A stretch of DNA of 64,000 nucleotides from Clitoria ternatea (GCA_037962975.1 CM075673.1:15484001-15548000), one strand, 5' to 3'. Counted from the first letter of the stretch, positions 13,655 through 26,086 are shown. Made by a program: numbers and translations. The notes: generated by a model not told the origin, from the letters alone.

Positions 13655-14390
13655 TCTGTTGGTATGCATGCGACTGCTTCAGATTCTTGGTTATGGTTGA
13701 GATTTTTTTCTGGTCATTTCTCTATGAAGTTTGTTTATAATCTTTTGCTTCATCATTCAGACGTGTGTGATTCATATTTTGTGCGGGTTTTTTTTCTTTT
13801 GGAATAATGTTGTGCCTCTTAAAGTGGGAAGCTTTGGATGAAGGTTATTACTTGATCGAATTCAAACTAAAAATAATTTGGCTACACATGGGGTTGAGCT
13901 TGATAATTCTTTTGTTCTATGTGTGTCTTTTGCAGTGAATGTGTGGAAAGTAGTTTTCATCTGTTCTTTTCGTGTAAAGTATCTTATTCTTTGTGGCAGT
14001 TGTGTTTTGTTTTGCTCGGTTTTACACAATAGTGGTAAGGAACACTTTGAATGTACTTTCGATAATGGTTTTGATAATAGAAGTAAATTTAGACTAATTG
14101 TGTTGTGGTTTGCTATTGTTTGACTATTTGGATTGCAAGAAATGAGGTAATTTTTAAGGGAGACAATGTGTCTATCGAGAACATGTGTCTATCGAGAACA
14201 TGTTTGAGTTTGTTCAATATGGGTCATGGATTTGGTTAAAGTTTAGGCTAAATAGATTCTTTAGAAGTTATGCTAAATGGTATATAGAGCTTTTCTTATG
14301 CTTATCAAGATTGTGATTAATTATTATTTGTATGAGTTAGGTATATTTTGAATCTTTTTTAATATTATTTCTTTTTTATGGAAAAAAAAT
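13655..14390 (+). mobile_element. Degenerate LINE tail, plus strand
   Basis: Plus-strand relic with fragments of the RVT zinc-binding region and of the C-terminal LINE segment (a VLWFAIV then TIWIARNEVIFKG-like stretch around 14100-14160, with a frame break between). It ends in an A-rich tail near 14380-14392. It is several hundred bases longer than the other LINE tails and has many stops. Confidence 0.65.
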
Positions 14391-14464
14391 ATCATTTAAA
14401 ATAATTAAATAAAAATGAATGGAGTATATTATGATGCGGACATACTTCAATTTGACCTTAATTA

Positions 14465-15005
14465 CTATAGCTTTTATTTTTTTTATCGGCAAAAAAAAAT
14501 TAATTTATTAAAAAAGGTACAAGGGTTACCTTAACCCATATACAAAAAAAATCAAGTTTAAATAGAACAATTTAACCATATAGGCATAACAAAGGTTTCC
14601 TATACTATTAACCAAAGCTCCTAAAAAAACTAGTCATGCGAAACCTCAACCACAACCAAGACTTATACTAAACCATCTCAAACATTTTCACTGCACTCAA
14701 CTCCTCGCTTAAAGATGATGTCGTTACGTGTCTCCCAAATAGTCCAAACAGTAGCAAACCACATCACTGCCAACCCAAGTTGAATATCATTTTTAACTCC
14801 AAATCCCAATGTATTTTGAAAATGTTCCTTAGCAGAACACTACATCACCGAATGGAAACCCAACCAGGCAAAACAATTCTACCATAATAAATATGAAACC
14901 TTACATGAAAAGAAAAAATGAAAACAACTCTCTACATGCACACCACATAACACACAACTCAAATGAATTACGAAGGTCAATTCCACGATTGTGTTATGTA
15001 TCTTC
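14465..15005 (-). mobile_element. 5'-truncated LINE tail, minus strand
   Basis: The minus strand shows the same C-terminal LINE segment (VMWFATVWTIWETRN-like) and the same 3' tail as the 7798 copy. The tail runs into poly-T at 14477-14484 and contains GGTACAAGGGTTACC at 14516-14530. Its 3' end faces the 3' end of the preceding plus-strand copy. Confidence 0.7.
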
Positions 15006-17193
15006 AGTAAACAAATTGTTCACAAGAGAAAAAGGAAACGCAGTGAGAGTGAATAATCATTAGTATACATGGTATCAAATTAATCTCTCTAAATCCTCAC
15101 CTAATACACCATTTCCCTAGTCAAATAATAATAATAATAATAATAATTACTTTTAACCAGTTCGCATTATTAATTATTATATTTTCATGTAAACGTATTC
15201 CACACACTGAATAATCTGATATACCAACATCATTAACTACATATCATTCATTGATAGCATTATCTTTTAGTACTTTTGAGTCTTTTTCATGCAGACAGAT
15301 TACCAAGCATTAAACATAACTTTGTTTTGAACAGGTTTCAAGAGTAATCAACTTGCATCGAAAAGAATTCCGTGTCAAGGCGAAGTAAAACTTGACCAAA
15401 ATTAATAATCCGATTGATTCTTGGTTTGAATTTTTCAATAAAAGTGTAAAGTGATCTCATATGACGCTGTTGTTATAACTTATTTCAGTGACTGATCAAT
15501 GTAGTTTGAGTGTATTATTGCTGTTGTTGAAGTTACAGAATGAAGCTTTTGTACAGAATACACTTGGCTTGGGCTTTTTCTGGGGAAGGAGATAATGATC
15601 ATTAGCGTATATGGTCAAAACTTTGTAATCTCCCACCTACTACTTATGCATTGACTACATTTACCAGTCACTAGAAATACCAAACTAATTATTATGATAA
15701 ATAATTTAATTAATTCGTGAATCATCTCAATTATCCTTGTCATTTTAGTTTCATGTCTCTGTCTTTAACAGCTAACCAGAGCGTCGGCATTTGTTTCGGA
15801 CACACTACACACATGCATATATCATATGTATACTTTAATTGATTTGTTTAAATTCTTAGTAAATTTTGAAAAAAGACAAACAAAGAACAAGCAACAACTG
15901 TATGGTCGAAGGTAATGTCTTTCCAGAGAGATTCCCCCCTTCCTGTAATCTATTGTCTACTAAATATTCTTTCTAAAGTCTAAATGCGTAATTAAGATAA
16001 TTAATAGTGATATTGATTACTGATCCATATCCAACAAAACTAATTAATCAATCTAAAATATTTCAGAACTGATGAAACTGTAAAACACTATATTATATAT
16101 TATTTGTGTGATTTTAACCGAATTTTAAATCTATTCTTAAAAACTAAACCATAATTTTCAATATATTACTCTTATATTTATATTACTTTATTAAATTACA
16201 TTTTTCACTTAAACTTAAAATGTGACCTTAAAAATTTTAAGAATGATTTATGATTTTTTTATTATGCTGAAATTTCTTATAGTGGTACTTTTGTTTTTGA
16301 AGTTGTTATTCTTAATTTTACTAAGTTGTAATTATATGTTTTATATTTTGTAAAAAATATAATTAGTATACAATTAAACAAAACCAATCCAATCTAAAGT
16401 GTATTTGATCAGATTGAATGTCATCGTACATTTTAACCGAACCACTTAATAATATAATTGTATTAGATGATATTTTGTCTAAAAGTTAAACTAATCCAGA
16501 CCGTAAAAACCCTTAATAATTAATGATAGATTTATTGGTCGTGGATGTAACATAAAATATAGGGGTGTCAACGAGACAAAACAGATACAGATAGTATATT
16601 ACTGCTGCTCATTCCTGTCTATACAAGACGGATAACATGTACTAACGGGTACCCACCAGTACTTTTTAAAAATAGTAATAGTAAGAAGATTGTTTAGGAA
16701 AGAAAATCCGTAGTGTAAGGAGGAAGTGGGCACCTACTAGAATGCCATAATACAGCATACGTGGGGGATGATTGATGCTCCCTCTGCTTTGTCTTGAAAT
16801 GGTACAGTTAACAGACCCCAGTTGGGTTGGGTAACGATGGTGGCAGAACTCTCACATTCCTTGGAACGTGCATGTGAAATGTGAATAGAGTGGTTGTGCC
16901 TTTCTAATTAGACTAGACATTGCACCTTCTGCCCATTCTTCTGCATCTCCTTCTTAGACTTCAATCCTAAGCTTCTCCACACGTCTTCATCTTTACACCA
17001 TCTACTACATGTTTACAAGCAAATACAATCCACCCTCATTCTTTTTTATTTTTAATTTCCTTTCATAATGGGTCAATATTCCTTTACAAGTACTAAAAGA
17101 AAATAGAAACTGCCAACACAGAGCATGCGGTTATGGATATATAAACTGGCTACAATATTTCAACAACTTAACATCACAAACAGCTAAGCTAAG
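15006..17193. other. Intergenic sequence with a short AAT microsatellite
   Basis: Contains an (AAT)n run at about 15127-15150. A segment beginning AGGGGTGTCAACGAGAC near 16561 resembles the end of a hAT-like element, but no partner end was found. The 16.74-17.19 kb part is less AT-rich and may be old single-copy DNA. No coding region could be supported. Confidence 0.5.
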
Positions 17194-17201
17194 AGCATGA
17201 G

Positions 17202-18030
17202 CACGGCCGGCCCGTGCAAACTCCAATTTTGGAAGTTATATATATTCAGTGAAAAAAATAGAATTTTTATTAAATTAAAAGTTTCAGATGTATATAAATA
17301 ATATTTATTAGATGTGAGAATAAATCCGACTAATTATATTGGTTTTAATGTCTAGTTTTAATAATAAAATTAGGTTAAGATTTTTTTAAAAATATACTTA
17401 ATCAAAAGAAATTTAGTTTGGGCTTTTGAAATAAAATATTTTTAACATGTTGGGTTAATATTTTTTTTAACTCTTATATTGATAGTTAAATATATATTTT
17501 ATATATGTTGTTGACTTTTTAAAGACTTATTTATTTATTTAAAATAAGCTAATTGATATTTAATATTTGTTTGTTGATTTTTTTGTTTCAATATAAATCA
17601 AGTTTTTATATGGACCATCATAATAATCTAAACCTTTAAATATGGTAGATCAGATCTAAAAATATAATTTGTGTTAAGTAAAGAGATAGACTGACACTTT
17701 ATAATTAAGTAATAATAAGACTCATATTTAAAAGCTTAATTCAATCGAGTTTATTTCTTCCCTCCAGCACATAGTTTCCGTAGTTTCCTAACCAAATAAA
17801 AAAAATAATAAGAGATAAGAGAGTTTTACCAAAAATAAAGATTTAGTGTATATTTCTAATGTTTTTATAACAATATCATTCTTATCATTATACTAATCAT
17901 ATATACTTCTAAATGTTATGTCACAAATAATATAAATATAATTATTTAAATTACCAAACGTTTTAATTTAGCAATAAAAAATATTTATTTATTTTATAAA
18001 CCCCTAAAAAAAAGATTAGTAACCGCCCTG
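17202..18030. mobile_element. Non-autonomous hAT-family DNA transposon (829 bp)
   Basis: Flanked by an 8-bp direct repeat AGCATGAG (17194-17201 and 18031-18038), the usual hAT target-duplication length. The ends are short imperfect inverted repeats: left CACGGCCGGCC, right (inverted) CAGGGCGGTTAC. The interior is AT-rich and has no transposase, so it would depend on an enzyme supplied in trans. Confidence 0.7.
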
Positions 18031-18217
18031 AGCATGAGATCATTGATTCTTTAGATTCTTTATTAGTTAGCTTTTTCGGGTTCAAATATATTTTTCCGCG
18101 TAGCTTATGATTCCACGTGATCGTTGTTATTACTATTACGCATGGCCCAATTAGAGTTTCACAGCTAATAACGTCCACACCATAATTCAATCACTCATTT
18201 AATTTTCACATCTACGT

Positions 18218-18775
18218 ATAGGGTTATCCATCGGTCGGGTTTGATCAGATTTGGCTAATTTTGAATCTACTCATTGTTATTATGAAACATAAATAATAAC
18301 TCATTACGGTCGGTTTGTTTAGGTTGGGTTAATTGGGGTTCTCGGTTTTTTATTTAGGTTTTTCAGTTAAGTTTCTTACGAAACTTTGATTTTTATTTTT
18401 TGTCAAACGTCTTTTGCGTATAAAATAATTTTAGTAAATACCTTGCATATAAAAACATTTCAAAGCATTTATCAAGTAAAAACATAAACCAAAATGAATA
18501 TATCGCAAAAATATACATTCTAATTCCTTAAGTAATGTAATGTAATTCATTAACCAATAATAACAACCAACACACCAAATCCCTAAGCAATCGGTCGGGT
18601 ATGGATATCACCGGGTTTTATTTTTTTAACCCGAACTCGTATGTTATTAGTCAGAATAAACCATTTAAATGACTTATTTTTACCCATAACCCGTTACAAA
18701 CCGACTCATTCTTATTTTCAAAATCGGGTATCTCGGGTTCACACGGATAAAGGCGAAATTCGACACTCCTGTCTA
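18218..18775. repeat. Dispersed-repeat segment rich in CGGGT/ACCCG words
   Basis: Both flanks of an AT-rich core carry CGGGTTT/GGGTATCGGG-like words in opposite senses (for example TCGGTCGGGTTTG at about 18231 and ATCGGGTATCTCGGG at about 18722). It ends in GACACTCCTG, as seen for hAT-like non-autonomous elements. No convincing target duplication was found, so limits and class are uncertain. Confidence 0.35.
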
Positions 18776-20154
18776 CATATGCTCCCCATATTTGTTACTT
18801 TACCATTCTCTTTCAAATGAGGACTAATAACTAATTAAAAATTATATTATTCATAGTTTTCTTTGTTACTCAACATCTTCCCTCAATTTATCACTTATTA
18901 CATTAACACACTTTATGTCTGCAGCCTTTATCCAAATAAAATACGATGTTTTAAACAAAAAACTGCATATTAATTACATAAACTAAACAAAAATGTTAGT
19001 GTAATCAATTATAAATTTTTGCTGTCCCTTGCAAAAGTTGCTGAAAAAAATAATTCTACAATATTGGGAATTTCTCAAACCTGATTACCCGTTTTTTCTA
19101 TTATATATTAATCTTTCTTTGAGAAAGCGGAGTGATAAGAATATACAATGGTTTAGTGGTAAATGAGTGAGAAAGAAGGAAAACACAATGAATTTGACTT
19201 AATCGACTGAAAAACCTTTTATTAAAAGAAAAATATTATTTGAAAAAGTGCAGAAACAAAGCTTACGCTGTTATACACCAGTTATTAAGATACTAGTCTG
19301 ATAACTTTTCATGGTTTTTCTGTTACAAAAAAATTTAATTAGAGGGGATGCTGCTTCATTAAAAGGAGGCAAAAAAGCTTTCAAACGTAATTAAATAACT
19401 CTAGTAAATGTACTTAATTATACAAATATTTTTTTTGCTGAGACCTTATATTATATTTACCTTGTCTCAGAATAGAGTGAGTTTTGAAAAAAATATTTTC
19501 AAATAAAAATGAGAGAACTGGATTTCACGCATAGCTCTTAGATGTTTTATATGTATGTATAGATATACATTTTTTTTTTATCTTTCAAATTAATGATAAA
19601 GAGAAGGAAATAAATGTCAGGGAATGAAAGGAATATAGCTTGAATTCAAATCCTAACCATTTATATTTATGTCACAGTGTTAATTTCAATGAGCATTATA
19701 TTGATATATTCTTATATAAATAAAAGAGTATCAAATTTATAATTAAGATAAATATACATAGGATTGAAAAATTAAAATACATAAGTAGATTTAAAAATAA
19801 AAAAATAATCTTAAATATTGACCAAGTTGAGGTAAAATACAAATAAAAAAATAAATGTCTAAATAAACTTTCAACAAGATACCTCCTAAGAAACATCCAT
19901 GATATTGAAAAAACATTTTACAACAAATTCACAATTAATTTACATACTATGCTTTTATTAGAATCACTTTTATGGTTTGTAAAATTAATAAATATAAATT
20001 TAAAAAATTAATATACTGTACCGGACACAAATATAATTAGTAGTATTTTTTAATTAAAAAAAGTTAAGTGCCCTAATACTAAAAGATTTTTATATTATCG
20101 AACAAATTAAATCTTATTTTTTAAATACTCCTTTCCTTCCTTTTTATATAATGT
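18776..20154. other. AT-rich intergenic sequence
   Basis: No supported coding, RNA or transposon feature. Confidence 0.5.
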
Positions 20155-20884
20155 TGTAACGTCTTGAATTTAATTATTGAGTTAATTTTATTACTCAAAT
20201 GATTAAATTGAGAGTGTTAAATTAATTATCGGCGGTTAAGTCAATTTTTAAAATTTAATTGGGTAATTTCAGGTAACCAGAAGTTACTCGGTTGATTTTG
20301 GAAATTTACTAAATACGCAAAAAGACCACTATACCCCTAAAACTTCATTTGTCAATTTCACTTTCAATTCTTCTCTCACTCTTGGTTGCATGCTCGCAAG
20401 AAACAGAACCATTACATTTTCTTCTTCTCCATCTGCGTATGATGTCTTTTTCAATTTCAGCTTTGTTCTCTCTCTCGTGCCTTGATCGCTCGCTCCCACC
20501 ATTTCCCTTTCCTCTTTTGAAGGCAGCTATGACAAAGTTGGGGGAGTTCTAATTTCCTAGATTACTAAAGTAAAACTCCATGGTCTTGAACCCCCCATCC
20601 ACTTCATCTTAGTTTGCTTCTTCTATCTCCATTCTCTAAATTTTCTTGATTTTATGGAATTTGAAGGTTGTTGGAAGCCGTTGGGAGTGTGGACAGTGTG
20701 AAATCCCAGTCATTATTGAGGGCGGAGAGTGATCGTCGGTGCATAGGTACGGACATGGAGCGGCTTCTGGCAGGCTTCCAATGGGAGAGGCACATGAACG
20801 AACCGAATACACACCAGAATGAGAGGGATCCAAAGACTGTATAGGTATGAGAAAATATAGTCGAGGATAGTTTAAAGAAATGAA

Positions 20885-21012
20885 TTCGTACTACCTATAC
20901 CAACAAATGCATTAGCCTTTTCGGTGACCTATAACTTAAGGACTCCAAGGTTAAGCGTGCTTAACTTGGAGTAATTATGGGATGGGTGACCTCCTAGGAA
21001 GTTCTTGGGAAG
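20885..21012 (+). other. 5S-rRNA-like domain in Cassandra 5' LTR
   Basis: Matches the order of 5S rRNA landmarks: a TATACCAACAAATGCATTAG start, an A-box-like AAGGTTAAGCGTGCTT, and the C-box region GGGATGGGTGACCTCC..GGAAG. It could act as an internal Pol III promoter within the LTR. It is diverged from cytosolic 5S and is not annotated as a functional rRNA gene. Confidence 0.85.
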
Positions 21013-21102
21013 TGTGTGAGTGAGGACAAAAGCACACTGGAAAGGCCTCGTGTTGGTCTGTGGGGAGAGGTTCATTCCAGAAAAGCGGCTGGGGCATTAC
21101 AG

Positions 21103-21115
21103 TGGTATCAGAGCC
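21103..21115 (+). promoter_or_regulatory. Cassandra primer-binding site (tRNA-Met type)
   Basis: TGGTATCAGAGCC lies two bases after the 5' LTR terminus ACA. This is the standard plant initiator-tRNA-Met complementary site for minus-strand priming. Confidence 0.9.
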
Positions 21116-21359
21116 TAGCCTCTCCTAGTACGGTATGGTTCGGAGACAAACCAGACGGAAGATGGTGGGCATGTGACATCCCGGTCACTATTAAAGGCGG
21201 GGAGTGATCGTCGGTGCATAGGCACGGACAAGGAGCGACTCCTGACAGGCTTCCAGTGGGAGGGGCACATGAACGAATCGAATACATACCAGAATGAAAG
21301 GGATCCAAAGACTGTATAGGTATGGAACTATATAGTCGAGGATAGCTTAAAGAAATGAA

Positions 21360-21488
21360 TTCATACTACCTATACCAACAAATGCATTAGCCTTTTCGAT
21401 GGCCTATCACTTAAGGATTCCAAAGTTAAACGTGCTTAACTTGGAGTAATTCTGGGATGGGTGACCTCTTGGGAAGTTCTTGGGAAGT
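21360..21488 (+). other. 5S-rRNA-like domain in Cassandra 3' LTR
   Basis: Second copy of the 5S-like domain, offset 475 bp from the first, with the same A-box-like and C-box-like words and scattered substitutions. The GGGATGGGTGACCTC core is unchanged between copies. Confidence 0.85.
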
Positions 21489-22690
21489 GTGTGAGTGAGG
21501 GAAAAAGCACACTGGAAAGGCCTCGTGTTAGTCTGTGGAGAGAGTCGTTCATTCCAGAAAAGCGGCTTGGGTGTTACAGACAGCCTTAGAGATATTGGGG
21601 TTCTTGATTTTTACATTGCCGATGAGTTTCGTAGTAACCAAGCTATGGTATCGCTTCCCATTTACAAGTTCTAGTCGTAACCCCTCCATTTCTATGGCTT
21701 TACGTCATTTAGGAACTTCTCTAAAACCGCAGACATCATTGGGTGGTTTTGAGACCTTGTGAAGCGATGTATCAAAATTTGTCGGTGTTAATCGGTAAGC
21801 CGAAATCCCTTGAAATTATGGTTTTAGCAATGAAATGTGATGTTGGTCGTGTTGGTTATTAAATGTAATTATTATTGATTTTAGGAATTGTCGGCGTAAG
21901 GAATTAGTATCCGGAAAGTAGTCGGAACCTGTTTGAAAACAATTCGGGCTTTTGGAATCGGGGATTCTAGGTAGGGGGAGTATTATATTTTGAATGTATG
22001 GATTATGAAGTGGATTGCGAATGCTTTGATGTTTGAAATGATGTTTAATTAATAATGTATGATTGTTGAATTTTGTAAATGATTGAAATTGTGATGCATT
22101 CCCATTTAGATGAATTATTGATTGAATAATATTTTGTTGATAACTATGTGAATTTGAAAACCATTTATATGAATGTTATGTATTATGTCTGATGTTCTTG
22201 ATTTTGCATTGGATTGCAAATTATGATGATGTTATGTTATTGAATAATGATATATTGATTTGCATTGAATTTGCAAGAGATGAAAATGTTTCAGAATAAG
22301 AATGATGTTGTGTAATGCCTTGAGTGCATTCAGATAAGTTGAGGATAACTTTATTGTGATTAGTTGTTGTTTGTTGCATAATATATGCATAAAAAGGACG
22401 CACACAGGACTACAGAGGGCCTATGTTGACGGCCCAGATGGGAGGGCAGCCTGTTGATAGGCAAAGACCCTGTGGTGCTCCTTCGGGTACACTGGACGCC
22501 TTACATTGGATTTTATGGCCAGCCCGTAACATTGTATTTGATTGTCATTGTCTTGTCATGGGGTTTGGTGACTGGTGTTGCTTAAATGGGTGAGCGGTTT
22601 GGTATACCTGCAAAAATAATTGAGAAGTGTCTGAAAATATATATTGTAGTATAGAATCTCATCAGTTTGAGTCAGATCCGTATTCATGTG

Positions 22691-22824
22691 CATTGTCTCA
22701 TATGAGTATGATATTGAGAGCTGCATGGCAGCCATAGATGATTGAATTATGATTGGTTTTTGATAAGAATTATGATCTGAATGACAGATAAAATGGATAA
22801 TAATATGTCTTGTTGATTAATTAT

Positions 22825-22859
<35 letters not shown>

Positions 22860-24629
22860 TATGTGATGATGAATTATCGGTTTCAGTATTTGTCATAAAA
22901 AATATATGCCTATCCCTACGAATTAAGAAACTAGTATAGTGAAAAAGAGAAATGTGAGATTCTAGGAAATATGGACAGGTTTGAAATGCTTTATAGGACA
23001 TTTAGAACTTGTGTAAATTGATTGGTTTTCATTCGTATTGCAATTTGGTAATATGGTTATGTGATTTGCATGAAAATTAGTATTTCTAAGGAACTGGAAT
23101 AACTATATTTTGATCTGGGAGGTTTTGAAACCTCTGAACAGTTTCTACATGATCAATACGTTAATTAGTATGTGTGCAAATTAATTTTAGTTCAAACATG
23201 TTGGATTAGGCATATTTAGTTAGGTCATTTGTCTTAAAATAACCATAATTGAAAATTTTGTATAATTTCTTTAGTTTTCAATATTTTTGAGTTCTGTTAA
23301 CTGAAGCAAGTCATAATTAACATATAGGAGGTATCCACAAATTTTGGTGGTGTTTAGAGGTCATTTGAATAGGTTTTGAGGTTGAAGAAGTTAAAAATAC
23401 GGGAAAAATAGGTGTTGTCAGGTGTAACTTTAACACATGTTATTTCACCCTTTTTACATCAGTTTGCATCCGGTGTAAAAACTCCTCTTATTCCAGAATG
23501 CTTTTAACACCTGTGGTTTCTCCCTTTTTACACTAGTTTACGTCTGGTGTAAAAAGTCCCTCAATTTTTTGTTTAATATTATTTGTAATATGTGATGTTT
23601 AACCAAATAATTTTATATTTTATTTAATGAGAAAATATTATATTATATATTTTAATTACTTTAATTATTTTTATTGTTATATTATTTTATTGTTTATTGG
23701 TATTTTTAAATGGTCCATTTAAATCCAAAAACACAATTTTTTTTTTATGGAATTGTTTAATATTAATGTTACAGATGTAATTTTAAAAATACATATATTT
23801 AAAAAATTATTAAATAATCTTAAAATATATAATTCCACCATTTAAGTTTCTAGTTTAGTCCTATATTTTTCTCCCTTTATTTATGTCATACCTTCATTTT
23901 AATCACTTATTTAAAGAGTACGAGTATGATAAAATAAATAAATAATAAATATTTTTTAAAATTTCTAATATAACAAATAAAAATAAATATATTTTTTTTA
24001 AATTATGCCTAATAAAGAAACAGATGAAGTAACTATTAAAATACTAACCAGTACCCCTCGTGCACCGTTTAAAGAATAAAAAATAGGAAAATTTTCATTT
24101 TAAAAACACCATTGATACTTTACTCATCTTTATTTCCAAATGATCACAATACATTTTTTAATAAAATAATTATTTTATTACTTTTTATACAATGAATATT
24201 GGACAATTGTCAACCTGACCTTACAAGAAATAATCATTTACATCGGATTTAATAAAAAAAAATCAAAATTGACGAGAATTATGATTTGAGCTAGAAAAGG
24301 ATTTCATGTGTAGTTTTGTGTCTTTTAATAAAATATCGTTTAGATACATGATAAAATTTAAATCTTTAACAGTAAAATTAAAGACCCAAGTATTTATCGT
24401 CCATTTTTATTGATTAATTACATCCTTGTTAGTAATAATAATTAATAGTAATGATAGAATTTTGTTAACTCATTTTTTAAAGTTGAGTTTAAATCATAAA
24501 AAAATAATTTTTAATAAAAATAAATATATTTATTATACTTTATTTTCATGATAAAATAATACTACATGCATCTCAATAAAAAAATTATCAATGACTCGAA
24601 AAAAAATAGCTTTTAAAGCTGAAGTTAAC
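22691..24629. other. Intergenic sequence; possible CACTA-like subterminal repeat
   Basis: Mostly non-coding. At 23430-23585 two 84-bp units each contain TTAACAC, CCCTTTTTACA and GGTGTAAAAA words in opposing senses, a pattern seen in subterminal regions of CACTA/EnSpm elements. No CACTA terminus or 3-bp target duplication was identified. Confidence 0.4.
22825..22859. repeat. Compound (TA)n(TG)n microsatellite
   Basis: A run of TA dinucleotides passes directly into a run of TG dinucleotides. Confidence 0.95.
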
Positions 24630-24709
<80 letters not shown>

Positions 24710-24710
24710 T
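24630..24710. repeat. (AAT)n microsatellite, about 27 units
   Basis: Uninterrupted trinucleotide run of about 80 bp in intergenic DNA. Confidence 0.97.
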
Positions 24711-25022
24711 CAAAAGAGTGACATTGCATGGATAGAAGATCGGGGACGATTGATTAGGTAAACGGTGAGAACAAAATGATTAATGAATCTGTGAAGCGTG
24801 ATTTGTCATCAACCTAATGATAATGATTGCAAACAGATAGTTTCCCCGACCGTCTCAGGCGTCTAAAACATTAAGGAATAATTAATGAAATGCTTATCTT
24901 TATCAATTTAATGAACTCTTGTGGCTTATATGATTAACGTCACATCAATTTGCATTTTCATATTAATTAATGAAATGCTAACTATTTCTAATTTCTGCAT
25001 TATATATATATATGAAAAGACT

Positions 25023-25215
25023 ATTTTATATGAGAGTGAAAAAATCAAATCTAGGCCGTAAAACTATATAATGGATGGTTAAAATTAATCATGTGAGTTT
25101 TTAAAAAAGTCATGTGATATTTTTTAAGTAATCATATAATTTTAAAAAACTTTTAATCTCAACCATTCATTATATGATTATACGGTCTAGATTCACTTCA
25201 TTCATTTATATATAT
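25023..25215. mobile_element. MITE-like inverted-repeat element
   Basis: About 190 bp whose two halves are imperfect inverted complements. The left half has AATCTAGGCCGTAAAACTAT and ATAATGGATGGTT; the right half has AACCATTCATTATATGAT and ACGGTCTAGATT. It is flanked by AAAAGACT on both sides (25015-25022 and 25216-25223), an 8-bp duplication suggesting hAT-type insertion. No coding sequence. Confidence 0.6.
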
Positions 25216-25241
25216 AAAAGACTGCGGTTAACCAATTATAT

Positions 25242-25436
25242 CTAAAGGGGTGAAGCTGATTAATAAAAAAAATATAAATTTATTAAATTATACGTTTGAT
25301 ATATTAGAATGTTTTAGACCATAATTTTAAATTTAATTCTAAAGGGATGAAGCTGATTAATAAAAAAATATAAATTGATTAAATTATATGTTTGATATAG
25401 TAAATTGTTTTAGACCATAATTTTAAATTTAATTTT
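25242..25436. repeat. Tandem duplication, two copies of 97 bp
   Basis: CTAAAGGGGTGAAGCTGATTA at 25242 recurs as CTAAAGGGATGAAGCTGATTA (both quoted in part) 97 bp later. The copies stay aligned through GTTTTAGACCATAATTTTAA. Confidence 0.9.
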
Positions 25437-26086
25437 AGTTGAATTTGAAATTAAAAGTAATAAAAAAAATTAACTGATCCCCAAACTAACTCAGGATTAA
25501 TTAATTAGAAACAAAATATTAAAGGAGCATGAAATGGAAAAGGATTAAAAAACTAAATTGAATTAAAAAATTAAAGTTAGAACATTAAATATATAAATTT
25601 GTCTTTTCTTTTTAGATGTAATTCAAGATGTCTTTCGGCTTACTTATAGTATTGTATGAGACAACTAATTTAAAGTTACTACATATTCAAGACAAGATTC
25701 TAATCCTTGACATTTACTTAAAAGAGATAAACCTCTTATGTTCATCCACACCTTCTAGGTTATATAAATTTGCCCCTTCAATTTATAAATAAACTACTAT
25801 GAAAGATAACTAATTTATATTAAGTTTTGTCAAATAAAAATATTATTAGTTAAGAATAATAAAAGATATTATTGGTTAAAAATAGTAAAAAAAATTTAAA
25901 AAAAGGTAGCCAAAACTATCCATTGTTACACGACGCTTTGCCCGTGACTATGTACCTAATTATAGAAAACGCATAAATATGTTTTTGGTTTATGGATAGT
26001 TGATCCGGTTTGTCACTTGTCCTCATTTTTTTTTTGTCTTATATCAGTCCCTTAAAAGTTTTGAATGTTTATCAAAGGTCCAACTT
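25437..26086. other. Intergenic sequence left of the Reina-like element
   Basis: AT-rich and non-coding. The last bases CTACC (26087-26091) form the target duplication of the adjacent retrotransposon. Confidence 0.6.

Larger units (their letters stand above)
20697..21578 (+). mobile_element. Complete Cassandra TRIM retrotransposon
   Basis: Two LTRs (20697-21101 and 21172-21578) begin TGTGA and end TTACA, with a 70-bp interior. The TSD is GACAG (20692-20696 and 21579-21583). A primer-binding site TGGTATCAGAGCC follows the 5' LTR at 21103. A purine-rich GACGGAAGATGGTGGG precedes the 3' LTR. Each LTR carries a 5S-rRNA-like segment, the hallmark of Cassandra. It has no coding capacity. The LTRs differ at about 40 positions (about 10%), so the insertion is not recent. 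Confidence 0.93.
20155..22690 (+). repeat. Gypsy-type LTR-like sequence hosting the Cassandra insertion
   Basis: Starts TGTAACGTCTTG. After the Cassandra insertion it contains an AGGTAGGGGGAGTATTA...TTGAATGTATGG landmark (about 21970-22005) shared with the LTRs at 44.6 kb and 63.26 kb. A polymorphic TA/TG run follows. I could not find a matching 3' terminus or target duplication, so the right edge is approximate and this is probably a truncated or solo LTR. Confidence 0.5.

Noticed and set aside
18218..18775. Complete DNA transposon with TSD TCTAC
   Set aside because: The TCTAC words on both sides do not sit next to matching inverted termini, so boundaries were left open.
20885..21488. Two genuine 5S rRNA genes
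   Set aside because: They lie inside a complete Cassandra element with LTR termini and target duplication and are diverged from cytosolic 5S.
20155..23600. Complete solo LTR beginning TGTAACGTC
   Set aside because: No matching CA terminus followed by the flanking AATGT was found downstream, so only an LTR-like call was made.
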